From Alteromonas sp. KUL49 (GTDB lineage Bacteria > Pseudomonadota > Gammaproteobacteria > Enterobacterales > Alteromonadaceae), in NCBI RefSeq assembly GCF_006538345.1, contig NZ_BJKL01000002.1, positions 124,001-188,000 of the forward strand: 64,000 bases of DNA. Direction: 5' to 3'. Position numbers and translations under genes: made by a program. Below the pieces are notes generated by a model. That model ran no database searches. It saw only the letters and a list, made by a program, of their open reading frames with translations, and had not been told where the DNA came from. Shown piece after piece: positions 8,507-17,171 of the stretch; within the stretch, counting starts at the first letter, position 1, and every line of letters starts with the position of its first letter.

Positions 8507-9463
8507 ATGGCAGCTGAGCAGTTTCAACAATTGCATCAATACCTAGATACTCAGATCATCGGTCAACACGAACTCACAAAGAGTTTATTGATTGCGCTCC
8601 TTGCTGATGGTCACTTATTGGTTGAAGGTCCTCCTGGGCTAGCAAAAACTCGTGCCATTAACGCACTTGCCGATGGAATCACAGGTGATTTCCATCGCGT
8701 GCAATTTACACCTGATTTATTACCAGCAGATTTAACAGGTACAGATATTTATCGCCCCGAAACTGGAGAGTTTGTTTTCCAAAAAGGTCCCTTATTCCAC
8801 AACCTTGTGTTGGCTGATGAAATAAACCGTGCTCCCGCTAAAGTGCAATCGGCCTTGTTAGAGGCAATGGCTGAACATCAGATAACTGTGGGCAGTAAAA
8901 CGTACAAACTTCCCGAACTGTTCTTGGTAATGGCAACGCAAAACCCGCTGGAGCAAGAAGGTACTTATCCCCTGCCAGAAGCGCAGTTAGACCGCTTCTT
9001 GATGCATGTTTCTATCGACTATCCGGGGGCTGATACTGAACTTGCGATTCTTCAACTCACCCGTGGCGAAGCATTAAATACTGAAAAAGTTGAACCGCCT
9101 CAGCTGTCCCAAGAGGATATTTTTGCAGCTCGTAAAGACGCGTTGAGTCTGCACATGGCACCAGAGCTTGAGCACTACCTGGTGCAGCTAATTATGGCAA
9201 CTCGACAACCAGAAAAATTTGACGCACAACTTGGTGTCTGGATAGCAATGGGTACAAGCCCTCGCGCTACTATTAGTTTAGATCGTTGTGCTCGCGCTCA
9301 CGCTTGGTTAAGCGGCCGAGACTTTGTAGGCCCAGACGATATTCAAGCCGTGGTACATAACGTACTTCGCCACAGAATTATCCTGTCTTATCAGGCTGAA
9401 GCTGAAGGCGTCACTGTTGATGACGCGTTGAATAAAATTGTTTCAGTGGTAGCTGTTCCGTAA
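8507..9463 (+). CDS. MoxR-family AAA+ ATPase
   Basis: This 318-residue AAA_3/MoxR ATPase is thought to act as a chaperone for assembly or activation of the von Willebrand proteins encoded downstream. Walker A is GPPGLAKTR (residues 41-49, the usual MoxR variant), Walker B is LVLADEINRAP (about 100-110), and sensor 1 is ATQNPLEQEGTYPLPEAQLDRF. It is the first gene of a tight six-gene operon; the next starts 4 bases after its stop. The product is soluble, with no signal or membrane segment. Client and stress role cannot be read from sequence. Confidence 0.93.
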   Translation: MAAEQFQQLHQYLDTQIIGQHELTKSLLIALLADGHLLVEGPPGLAKTRAINALADGITGDFHRVQFTPDLLPADLTGTDIYRPETGEFVFQKGPLFHNLVLADEINRAPAKVQSALLEAMAEHQITVGSKTYKLPELFLVMATQNPLEQEGTYPLPEAQLDRFLMHVSIDYPGADTELAILQLTRGEALNTEKVEPPQLSQEDIFAARKDALSLHMAPELEHYLVQLIMATRQPEKFDAQLGVWIAMGTSPRATISLDRCARAHAWLSGRDFVGPDDIQAVVHNVLRHRIILSYQAEAEGVTVDDALNKIVSVVAVP

Positions 9464-9467
9464 CTCT

Positions 9468-10430
9468 ATGCAATCTGTTAGCGAACAACTTGAGTTACTC
9501 CATTCTGACGGTGTTAATCTGAATAGTGCTGAACTACTGCGGTATCAGCAACTCGCCAAGTTAATGGACCTCACACCAAAACGGACGCCACAAGCGCGCC
9601 TTGCGGGTAGTTACTTGACTCGACACAAAGGTCGGGGCATGGAGTTCGATGAAGCGAGGCATTATCAGCCTGGCGATGACATTCGGGCTATTGACTGGCG
9701 AGTCACTGCACGAACGGGAAAAACTCACACAAAGGTTTACCGAGAAGAACGGGAGCGACCTGTTTTTATTTTTTGTGATTTTCTTCCATCGATGCATTTT
9801 GGAACCCAATTGCTGACTAAATCAGTACAAGCGGCTCATGTGAGTGCACTACTTAGTTGGTCCGCCGCGGATCGAGGTGACAAGGTTGGTGCACTAATTT
9901 TCAGCCAAGAAAAGCACAAAGAGTGCAAACCCGTGTCGAGAAAGCGCGCAGTACTTAACTTGTGCCACGCAATGACGGATGTTCATCAGTCAAACACTTC
10001 AGACATTCATAACGAAGCTCTCAGTAGAGAAATATTTGCAGACAGCTGTGCAAGAGCAAGGCGTCTAGCTAGGCCCGGTAGTCTCGTATATCTCGTGTCA
10101 GATTTTCAACACCTCAGCAATATGGCGTTGCAACACTTGGGTCAGATGTCGAGACACTGTGAAGTCAGAGCCATTATAGTGAACGATCCCATGGAGCACA
10201 GCTTGCCATCTTCTTCCCAAGTGCAATATGTGAATGTGTCTGACGGCACAGAACAACAGCCTTGGGTGTTGGGCGACTCTAAAGAGCAAGCCGATTACGA
10301 GCAATGGCGTGCGACACAAAACGACAATATCGAAAGTCAACTCAAAAAGTGCGGTTTGCTGAGATATCACCTATCCGCTGGCATACCACTCGACAGCCAG
10401 CTGCAGGGCATTCAGAGGGAGAAGGTGTAA
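9468..10430 (+). CDS. DUF58 domain protein
   Basis: This 320-residue protein carries the DUF58 signature (EFDEARHYQPGDDIRAIDWRVTAR, about residues 62-85). It is followed by a VWA-like fold (PVFIFCDFLPSM) without an obvious transmembrane segment. DUF58 proteins almost always accompany MoxR ATPases and are assumed partners or clients. The stop codon overlaps the next start by one base (TAATG), indicating translational coupling. Biochemical function is unknown. Confidence 0.9.
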   Translation: MQSVSEQLELLHSDGVNLNSAELLRYQQLAKLMDLTPKRTPQARLAGSYLTRHKGRGMEFDEARHYQPGDDIRAIDWRVTARTGKTHTKVYREERERPVFIFCDFLPSMHFGTQLLTKSVQAAHVSALLSWSAADRGDKVGALIFSQEKHKECKPVSRKRAVLNLCHAMTDVHQSNTSDIHNEALSREIFADSCARARRLARPGSLVYLVSDFQHLSNMALQHLGQMSRHCEVRAIIVNDPMEHSLPSSSQVQYVNVSDGTEQQPWVLGDSKEQADYEQWRATQNDNIESQLKKCGLLRYHLSAGIPLDSQLQGIQREKV

Positions 10431-10963
10431 TGCAAGCAACCTCACCTGCACCCAGTAACCCTCTTGATCAGCTAAAAGATATCCACGTACCCGATGGAGT
10501 AAATAGCTGGCCGCTCGATTGGGGATGGTGGTGCCTTGGCGGCATTGTGATTCTTGTAATAGTAGTCACTGTATGGTGGCTAATGAGACGTTATAGATTT
10601 AACAAAGCCAGAAGAGAAGCTCTCACCTACCTAGCAGAAATAACAGGCGCAGAAACGAATTGGCCGATGCTGATAAACACCGGTTTAAAGCGCACAGCTA
10701 TGAGTTATTTTCAAACAGAGGATATAGCAAAACTCAGTGGTAAACCTTGGGTCGAGTTTTTAACTTCTCGACTCGATGTTGCAACATCATCTGAAGTGAC
10801 ACCCGGCTTAACTACGCTGCAGGAACAATTGTATATTCCAGCACCTAACCAGTCCCACTTTGCTCAATGTCATCAAAGTGCCTTGGTGTGGATTAAAAGT
10901 GCCGATTTGAAAGACATTAAGCCCAATACGAGCGGTAATAAAGTAAGGGGGCAGTATGCTTGA
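10430..10963 (+). CDS. DUF4381 membrane protein
   Basis: The product has 177 residues from the ATG at 10430, which overlaps the previous stop. A longer in-frame extension upstream would lie wholly inside the DUF58 gene and is rejected. It has a proline-rich start (LDQLKDIHVPDGVNSWPL), one strong membrane helix (about 35-58, WCLGGIVILVIVVTVWWLM) and a basic cytoplasmic domain containing KLSGKPWVEFL. This is the layout of the DUF4381 family found between DUF58 and VWA genes in MoxR operons. It is likely part of the membrane complex formed with the two VWA proteins. Confidence 0.85.
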   Translation: MQATSPAPSNPLDQLKDIHVPDGVNSWPLDWGWWCLGGIVILVIVVTVWWLMRRYRFNKARREALTYLAEITGAETNWPMLINTGLKRTAMSYFQTEDIAKLSGKPWVEFLTSRLDVATSSEVTPGLTTLQEQLYIPAPNQSHFAQCHQSALVWIKSADLKDIKPNTSGNKVRGQYA

Positions 10964-11990
10964 GTTCGCCTGGTGGTGGGTGTTTTTTGCGCTTCCACTC
11001 CCTATTATCATTAGACTGATTTTACCGAGTAAAAACGTTGCAAATATGGCCTCGCTGCGTGTCCCTGTGCTGCGCCCTTCTGTTTCGACTCCATCGACAC
11101 TCCCGAGTAAAACACTGCTAAAAAGCGTCGTGCCGACTATTATCTGGTGTCTTTTAGTGTTGGCTGCGGCAAGACCTCAATGGCTGGGCGAGCCCATCAG
11201 TATCCCCAATGAAGGGAGAGAAATGATTCTCGCGGTGGATTTATCTGGCAGTATGAAAATTGATGACATGGAGCTTAGAGGTCGTCAGGTTAATCGTCTC
11301 ACCATGACAAAAGCAGTACTTTATGAGTTTATTCAGCGTCGCGTCGGTGATCGACTTGGTCTTATTTTGTTTGCAGACACCGCCTATGTTCAAGCGCCAC
11401 TGACTTACGATAGAAATACCGTATCCACACTGCTGAATGAAGCTGTAATCGGGTTAGTAGGTGAACAAACAGCGATTGGCGACGCCATTGGTTTGGCGAC
11501 AAAACGGTTCAGCGAAAAAGAAGACTCAAACAATGTGCTGATTTTGCTTACGGACGGTCAAAATACCGCAGGCAATATCACGCCAGAGCAAGCCAAAGAA
11601 CTTGCTATGAGTAAAGATATTACCGTTTACACTATAGGGGTCGGTGCAGACCAAATGTTGGTTCGCAGTTTCTTTGGGAGCCGACAAATCAATCCCTCAC
11701 AAGAGCTTGATGAAGACATGCTCAGAGATATTGCCGAATCTACTGGAGGCAGATATTTCCGCGCCCGAGATGTCAGTGAGTTAGAACAGATTTATAGCAC
11801 TCTCGATGCGCTTGAGCCCATTGAGGGCGAAACACAAAAAATGCGACCACTTTCATCCCTATTTTATTACCCACTCGCATTGGCACTTGCACTGTCTTTG
11901 CTTCTGGTATTTTCAAAATTGCTCGTCATGATGTTTAAAGGCTACACAAAATCCACTAGATCCGGTATTCAACAAGGATCGAAACAGTGA
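10956..11990 (+). CDS. VWA-domain membrane protein (BatA-like)
   Basis: This 344-residue protein has an N-terminal hydrophobic segment, a second helix at about 50-70 and a von Willebrand A domain with an intact metal site (VDLSGSM near residue 93). A C-terminal membrane helix (about 307-328) follows. It belongs to the Bat aerotolerance group named in Bacteroides. Its start overlaps the DUF4381 gene by 8 bases, and its end overlaps the next gene by 4 (GTGA). It probably holds the VWA domain in the periplasm for metal-dependent protein contacts. Confidence 0.9.
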   Translation: MLEFAWWWVFFALPLPIIIRLILPSKNVANMASLRVPVLRPSVSTPSTLPSKTLLKSVVPTIIWCLLVLAAARPQWLGEPISIPNEGREMILAVDLSGSMKIDDMELRGRQVNRLTMTKAVLYEFIQRRVGDRLGLILFADTAYVQAPLTYDRNTVSTLLNEAVIGLVGEQTAIGDAIGLATKRFSEKEDSNNVLILLTDGQNTAGNITPEQAKELAMSKDITVYTIGVGADQMLVRSFFGSRQINPSQELDEDMLRDIAESTGGRYFRARDVSELEQIYSTLDALEPIEGETQKMRPLSSLFYYPLALALALSLLLVFSKLLVMMFKGYTKSTRSGIQQGSKQ

Positions 11991-13948
11991 TAGATACGCT
12001 AATCAACAACTTTCACTTTCTTCGCCCTGAATGGTTTTGGGCATTGATACCTGTTGCCATTGCCTACGTGTGGTTGAAAGTTAGCGGTCGGACATTTTCC
12101 GGCTGGCAATCGGTGATTCCGCCACACTTGTATCAACATATGGTAAAAGGAAAACTGGAGAGCAACAGTAAACCTCCTTTTGGGCTATTGGCCTTCGCAT
12201 GGGTAGTGACTACCTTCGCACTCGCGGGTCCAACATGGGAAAGACTACCTCAGCCTGTGTACCAAATTAAGCAAGGGCATGTGGTGGTTATTGATATGTC
12301 ACTGTCTATGCGCGCAACTGACGTGACTCCCGACCGTCTGACTCGAGCAAAATACAAAGCCATTGATCTTGTGAATGCGATTGGTGAGGGTGAAATGGGA
12401 TTGGTGGCCTATGCAGGCGACTCTTTTGTCATTAGCCCGCTCACTCAAGACGCAAGCAATATAACAACGCTGCTCCCTAGCCTGTCGCCGGAAATAATGC
12501 CAGTACCAGGTAGTGATCCTTTACTTGGCATAGAAAGCGCGGCTACCTTACTCACTAATGCTGGTTATCAAAAAGGAAACATATATTGGATTACTGATGG
12601 CATCGAAATTGAGCAGCAGAGTGAGCTTCAAGAGTATGTCACAGGACTGCCATTTACTGTAAACCTTCTCGCCGTTGGCACTGCCGAAGGCGCACCTATC
12701 AGACAAGTTAACGGTGAACTACTCAAGAGTAATACGGGCGCAATCGTTGTACCTACAATGAACCCATCTCGTCTGAGAGGTATCGCTAGCTCAGGTAGCG
12801 GTCAATTTTCTACGCTCACCCCTGATGACAGCGATATTAACTCGCTTCTGCGGTCATCACTTTTGGATAGAGAAAACGAACAAAACGAGACAGAAGACAA
12901 CAATCAAGGTGACGCTTGGGAAGAGGTTGGGCCTTATTTACTGCTCATCTTGTTACCCATTGTCGCCTATGGATTTCGCAAAGGCTTGGTGTTTAGCCTA
13001 GCTTTTGTGGTTAACGCTTCAATTTTATTTAGCTTTATTGGTGGCGGAATTCCTCACGCGCATGCGCAGGTCTCTGCCAACAATAACGCAGAGCAAGTGG
13101 CATCTAGCCCGGTGGTTTCGATGTGGAAGAAGCCCTTTCTCAATCGGGATCAAGAAGGGTTAGAGAACTACGACGCTGAAAACTACTCCACCGCTGCAAG
13201 TACCTTTGATGACCCTGCATGGCAAGGAAGTGCACATTACAGAGCGGGAGACTATGAAGCAGCGCTAAACGCCTACTCGCAACTAGATACAATCGATGGA
13301 CTCTACAACCAAGGTAACGCGCTTGCACAACTCGGGCAGTTTGAGGAGGCGATTGAACGTTACCAAGAAGTGCTCGAGTTAGATAACAATCATCAGGATG
13401 CTGCTGCTAACAAAGCCTTACTGGAGCAATTACAGTCAGAACAAGATAATCAAAATCAAGACTCTGGCGAAAACAGTGAGCAACAAAATCAGGACTCTGA
13501 CAATAATCAAAGCGATGAATCTAATAGTGATTCTCAACAAGAACAGTCGTCAGAAAATAACGACTCCCAGAGCGACAACAGTCAAGTTCAGCAGCCAGAG
13601 TCTGAATCTCAGAATGACAGCGAGCAAAACCAAAACAACGAGCAGTCTGAGCAATCTCAACCTTCCCAGAGCGAAGAAGATTCTCAACAAGGCGAATCGG
13701 AACAAGAGCAAGAACAAGCTCAATCACAGAATGAAGAGGACAATGAAGACAACGTTGAAGAGCAACCCGCTTCAGCACAAGCATCACCTGAAGAACTCAC
13801 TGATGAGCAAAGAGAACAACAGCAGCGTATGGAAAATCTAATGCGCCGCGTACCCGACGACCCAGCATTTCTACTAAAAAGAAAAATGCAACTTGAAGCA
13901 CAAAAAAGACAGCGTCAGCGCATGCCAGCCAACCGGAGTGAGTGGTAA
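11987..13948 (+). CDS. VWA-TPR protein (BatB/BatC fusion-like)
   Basis: This 653-residue protein starts with GTG in a GTGA overlap. The order is two N-terminal membrane helices, a VWA domain with the metal site DMSLSM (about residue 98), two further helices (about 313-355), tetratricopeptide repeats (about 415-485), then roughly 115 residues of N/Q/S/E-rich low-complexity acidic sequence. A short basic tail ends in MPANRSEW. The VWA and TPR halves are separate proteins (BatB and BatC) in some bacteria and fused here, as in many gammaproteobacteria. The acidic linker is probably disordered. Confidence 0.9.
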   Translation: MIDTLINNFHFLRPEWFWALIPVAIAYVWLKVSGRTFSGWQSVIPPHLYQHMVKGKLESNSKPPFGLLAFAWVVTTFALAGPTWERLPQPVYQIKQGHVVVIDMSLSMRATDVTPDRLTRAKYKAIDLVNAIGEGEMGLVAYAGDSFVISPLTQDASNITTLLPSLSPEIMPVPGSDPLLGIESAATLLTNAGYQKGNIYWITDGIEIEQQSELQEYVTGLPFTVNLLAVGTAEGAPIRQVNGELLKSNTGAIVVPTMNPSRLRGIASSGSGQFSTLTPDDSDINSLLRSSLLDRENEQNETEDNNQGDAWEEVGPYLLLILLPIVAYGFRKGLVFSLAFVVNASILFSFIGGGIPHAHAQVSANNNAEQVASSPVVSMWKKPFLNRDQEGLENYDAENYSTAASTFDDPAWQGSAHYRAGDYEAALNAYSQLDTIDGLYNQGNALAQLGQFEEAIERYQEVLELDNNHQDAAANKALLEQLQSEQDNQNQDSGENSEQQNQDSDNNQSDESNSDSQQEQSSENNDSQSDNSQVQQPESESQNDSEQNQNNEQSEQSQPSQSEEDSQQGESEQEQEQAQSQNEEDNEDNVEEQPASAQASPEELTDEQREQQQRMENLMRRVPDDPAFLLKRKMQLEAQKRQRQRMPANRSEW

Positions 13949-15661
13949 ATGACAAGAAATCTTACCTCTATATTGTTTGTTTTCAGTCTACTAGTTTCCC
14001 AAGTAGTACGTGCGGATGTAGATTCGGTTGAAGCGAGCATTAGTGCTAACCCAGTCATGGTTGACGAAGCAATACGCCTCACAATTGTGGCCCGTGGAGA
14101 CGCGAATAATAATGCTTTCGACAGCAGCCCCCTAATGCAAGATTTTGTCGTTGGAAGAACAAAAGTAAGTAGCCAAACCTCAATAGTCAATTTTTCTACC
14201 AGTCAAACTACAACGTGGACAACAACGCTTTTCCCAAGAAAAGAAGGAACCTTTGTTATCCCCGCGTTTACCATCGAAGGTAAGCAAACCCAACCTATTC
14301 GCGTCCGTGTAGTTCCAGTAGATAACAATCAAGGTCAGGCAAGGAAGTATTACGTCACCACCGAAGTCAACCACACTGAAGCCTATTTGAACCAGCAGTT
14401 GCTATACACCGTTAAACTGCACTTGGCGAGTAACATTGAGCGCGGAAGCTTACAAGCCCCGGAGATGCCAAATGCAGAAATCGCGCAGATTGGAGAGGAT
14501 AAACAATACACGGATATCATCAATGGTCAGCGATATCAGATTATTGAGAGAAACTTTGCAGTTATCCCTCAAGCCTCCGGCGAATTTATTATCCGCGGCC
14601 CGGTATTTGGCGGGGAAGTTTTAGCTGCAAACACTAACCAGCGTTTCGGCTTATTTAACCAAACGGAAGAAATTAGTCGTGTCGGTCCGGACATTACCGT
14701 GAATATCAAACCTATTCCTCAAGGGATAGACTATGATTGGTTGCCTTCAGAGCTTGTACGCATTGATGAAGAATGGCCGCAAGGCGAGAACTTTATTGTT
14801 GGCGAACCCATCACCCGTGCAATAACGCTTACCGCTGTAGGCATAACAGAGGCAGTGCTGCCTGAAATCCCGAGCTTTTATCCACCGCACTTTAAGCTTT
14901 ATCCAGACCAGTCAAATACAGCAAGTGTGGAGAGAGACAACACGCTGATTGCCCAACGACAATCGAGTCTGGCGATTATTCCCACACAGGAAGGCAGTTT
15001 CGTACTTCCAGAAATCACCGTTCCTTGGTTCAATACTGCAACGGGTAAGACTGAATACGCTTCGCTCCCGCCACGCACAGTTTCGGTGAGCCCTGCGCAA
15101 GCACAATCGCTAACTGAAACGACGGTACCGAGTACGACGCTACCTAATAACGTCGACCCTGCAGCTCCGTCGCCCACTCAAGTCGAAAAGACTGGCGAGA
15201 CAGGTGCACCGTTGTTCTGGATTTATGTTGCTATTGGCGCACTACTGCTCTGGGTTGCTACCTTGGTCGTGTTGATAGTGGTTATTAAACGCAATAAACC
15301 GCATGTTGTAAGTACTTCGGCAAAAGCTCCGTCAACTGAGCATCAACTCAGTGAGTCAGAGTCGTTCAAATACCTAATAACCTGCATCAAGCAAAATAAT
15401 GCTCAGCGGGCCTCGCAGGCAGCTACCGATTGGTTGAGGCACTTTTCGCCTCAGTCTACAGGACCTCTGCGCTTTGCGGCATTTGCCGAGACTAGCGAGG
15501 TGCAACCATTGTTCGACGAATTCATGGGCAGCAAGTATGGCAATGGTAAGTTGTCCTCTTCCTCTCAACTGCTGTCTACCTTGAAACAAGCGCGCAAGCA
15601 ATGGCTTGAACAAACGAAATCAAACAAGGGAAGTCGGCTATCACAGTTGTACCCCAACTAA
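13949..15661 (+). CDS. BatD-family protein
   Basis: This 570-residue protein has a signal peptide (about residues 1-23, cleavage after VVRA), a long periplasmic beta-rich region typical of BatD, and one membrane helix (about 422-446). A cytoplasmic helical tail follows. It begins directly after the previous stop codon and closes the operon. BatD is assumed to assemble with the VWA proteins in the inner membrane. I see no clear terminator after it. Confidence 0.88.
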   Translation: MTRNLTSILFVFSLLVSQVVRADVDSVEASISANPVMVDEAIRLTIVARGDANNNAFDSSPLMQDFVVGRTKVSSQTSIVNFSTSQTTTWTTTLFPRKEGTFVIPAFTIEGKQTQPIRVRVVPVDNNQGQARKYYVTTEVNHTEAYLNQQLLYTVKLHLASNIERGSLQAPEMPNAEIAQIGEDKQYTDIINGQRYQIIERNFAVIPQASGEFIIRGPVFGGEVLAANTNQRFGLFNQTEEISRVGPDITVNIKPIPQGIDYDWLPSELVRIDEEWPQGENFIVGEPITRAITLTAVGITEAVLPEIPSFYPPHFKLYPDQSNTASVERDNTLIAQRQSSLAIIPTQEGSFVLPEITVPWFNTATGKTEYASLPPRTVSVSPAQAQSLTETTVPSTTLPNNVDPAAPSPTQVEKTGETGAPLFWIYVAIGALLLWVATLVVLIVVIKRNKPHVVSTSAKAPSTEHQLSESESFKYLITCIKQNNAQRASQAATDWLRHFSPQSTGPLRFAAFAETSEVQPLFDEFMGSKYGNGKLSSSSQLLSTLKQARKQWLEQTKSNKGSRLSQLYPN

Positions 15662-15807
15662 TGTTGAATAAACAATCCTACGTAAAATTGATGGGATGAG
15701 TTAAGCTTTCACTACATAAATAGCATTTTAAAACTTCTAAAATCATCGTTAATGTTCAATACGTTAGCGATGAGATAGAAATTTTATACAAATTTTTTGG
15801 ATTTTTT

Positions 15808-16365
15808 ATGTTTGCGCGAAATAGATCTGGCTCTGATCGGGTCTTATCTGACATGAAAGCAAAACAAAAAAGATACGAAGCGTTAGTTCACGCGTTTCAT
15901 GCCGACATCTACCGATATGCATATTGGCTAGTCAAAGACAAAGCCATCGCTGAGGATATAGTGCAAGAAACCTTCTTGCGCGCATGGCGTTCACTCGACG
16001 CGTTGAAAGACGAAAATGCAGCCAAGCCCTGGTTGATAACCATTTTACGTCGGGAAAACGCTCGCCGTTTTGAACGTAAACAGCTTGAAACCGTAGATAT
16101 TGACGACGTATCACTTCACGATGACACACAAGTTGCTGAGGGGGATGTACAAGACAGAGACCTACATCGTCTTCTAGGACAACTCAGTGTGGAATACAGA
16201 GAACCCTTGGTATTGCAACTCATTATGGGTTTTAGTGGTGAAGAGATTGCACAACAACTTAATTTGAACAAGAACACGGTTATGACAAGGCTTTTCCGCG
16301 CGAGAAACCAATTAAAAGAGGCGCTATCGCAACAAAATGAAATTAGAGGTCGCCACAATGGATGA
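15808..16365 (+). CDS. ECF-type RNA polymerase sigma factor
   Basis: This 185-residue sigma-70 family protein has region 2 (HADIYRYAYWLVKDKAIAEDIVQETFLRAWRSL, about 32-64) and region 4 (EIAQQLNLNKNTVMTRLFRARNQLKEAL, about 145-175). It directs RNA polymerase to an unknown stress regulon. The ATG at 15808 has a weak GGA site; an ATG at 15853 is an alternative start giving a more family-like N-terminus. It overlaps the DUF3379 gene by 8 bases, the usual arrangement of a sigma factor with a membrane-bound regulator. Confidence 0.9.
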   Translation: MFARNRSGSDRVLSDMKAKQKRYEALVHAFHADIYRYAYWLVKDKAIAEDIVQETFLRAWRSLDALKDENAAKPWLITILRRENARRFERKQLETVDIDDVSLHDDTQVAEGDVQDRDLHRLLGQLSVEYREPLVLQLIMGFSGEEIAQQLNLNKNTVMTRLFRARNQLKEALSQQNEIRGRHNG

Positions 16366-17062
16366 ATTAGAATTTCGACGCCGTATCTATGCAGATCCAA
16401 ACACGACTGACAGTGATGTTATTGAAGCGGCAAAAAACAATGAAAAATTGAGAGCGTTTTGGAATGAACAGAAGGCGCTCGACAACCAGTTGAAACAAGT
16501 GCTAAACGTGTCAGTTCCTGACGATTTAGCACACAAGTTAATATGGCAACAGTCTGCTAATGATCTGGCACGCCATAAACATAAAACACCATGGTACATC
16601 GGCCTTGCTGCTTCAGTAGCATTCGTTATGGGCGTAGGTGTGATGAGTTGGGTAAACAAACCAGTGAGCTTGGATGTACACGCGCTTGCACACATGCAGT
16701 ATGCGCAGACAGAACAAGCACATTCGCCACTGCCAGTAGACTTAGCGCAAGTTAACGCCAAACTAGCGAGTTTCGGTGCTGAATTCACTGGCATGATCGG
16801 TGATGTTCAAGTGGCCAATTATTGTCACTTGAACATGGTAAGGAGTCTTCATTTAATTATGGACACGCCCGAAGGAAAAATGTCGGTATTTATTGTTCCT
16901 CAGCGAAATGATGTAGATATTCCAGATTCATTTAGCGATACCCTTTATCGTGGCGAAAGCATGAGAATGCAACGAGCAAATGTATTGGTTGTGGGTGACA
17001 AAGCGTCGGATCTCTCAGAAGTAAAACAACTTATTTCTGAACGAATGCAATTTTCGGCGTAA
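16358..17062 (+). CDS. DUF3379 membrane protein, probable anti-sigma factor
   Basis: The product has 234 residues from the ATG at 16358, chosen because GAGGT lies 7 bases upstream and the start MDELEFRRRIYADP is the family's typical beginning. The ATG at 16337 is rejected. It has a cytoplasmic N-terminal helical part, a single membrane helix (about 80-98, IGLAASVAFVMGVGVMSWV) and a periplasmic domain. Overlap with the ECF gene and the topology support an anti-sigma role; that role is inferred, not a known activity of DUF3379. Confidence 0.8.
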   Translation: MDELEFRRRIYADPNTTDSDVIEAAKNNEKLRAFWNEQKALDNQLKQVLNVSVPDDLAHKLIWQQSANDLARHKHKTPWYIGLAASVAFVMGVGVMSWVNKPVSLDVHALAHMQYAQTEQAHSPLPVDLAQVNAKLASFGAEFTGMIGDVQVANYCHLNMVRSLHLIMDTPEGKMSVFIVPQRNDVDIPDSFSDTLYRGESMRMQRANVLVVGDKASDLSEVKQLISERMQFSA

Positions 17063-17081
17063 GCCACACTCTCCTCCGTTT

Positions 17082-17108
17082 GCGGCCTGTAGTGGCCGCT
17101 TTTTTTTG
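17082..17108 (+). terminator. Rho-independent terminator after DUF3379 gene
   Basis: GCGGCC-TGTAGT-GGCCGC is followed by eight T residues, 20 bases after the stop codon. Confidence 0.92.
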
Positions 17109-17171
17109 CCTGTAGTTAGAGAGTCACACGTAATCCTGTTAGCATGTAATAAAAAATAACAAGGAAACGCA

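Noticed and set aside
10304..10429. 42-residue N-terminal extension of the DUF4381 protein
   Set aside because: It lies entirely within the DUF58 gene; the TAATG overlap start at 10430 fits the family.
13398..13841. Long frames overlapping the low-complexity part of the VWA-TPR gene
   Set aside because: They arise from the repetitive Gln/Ser/Glu codons; the real frame has TPR and VWA homology and couples to its neighbours.
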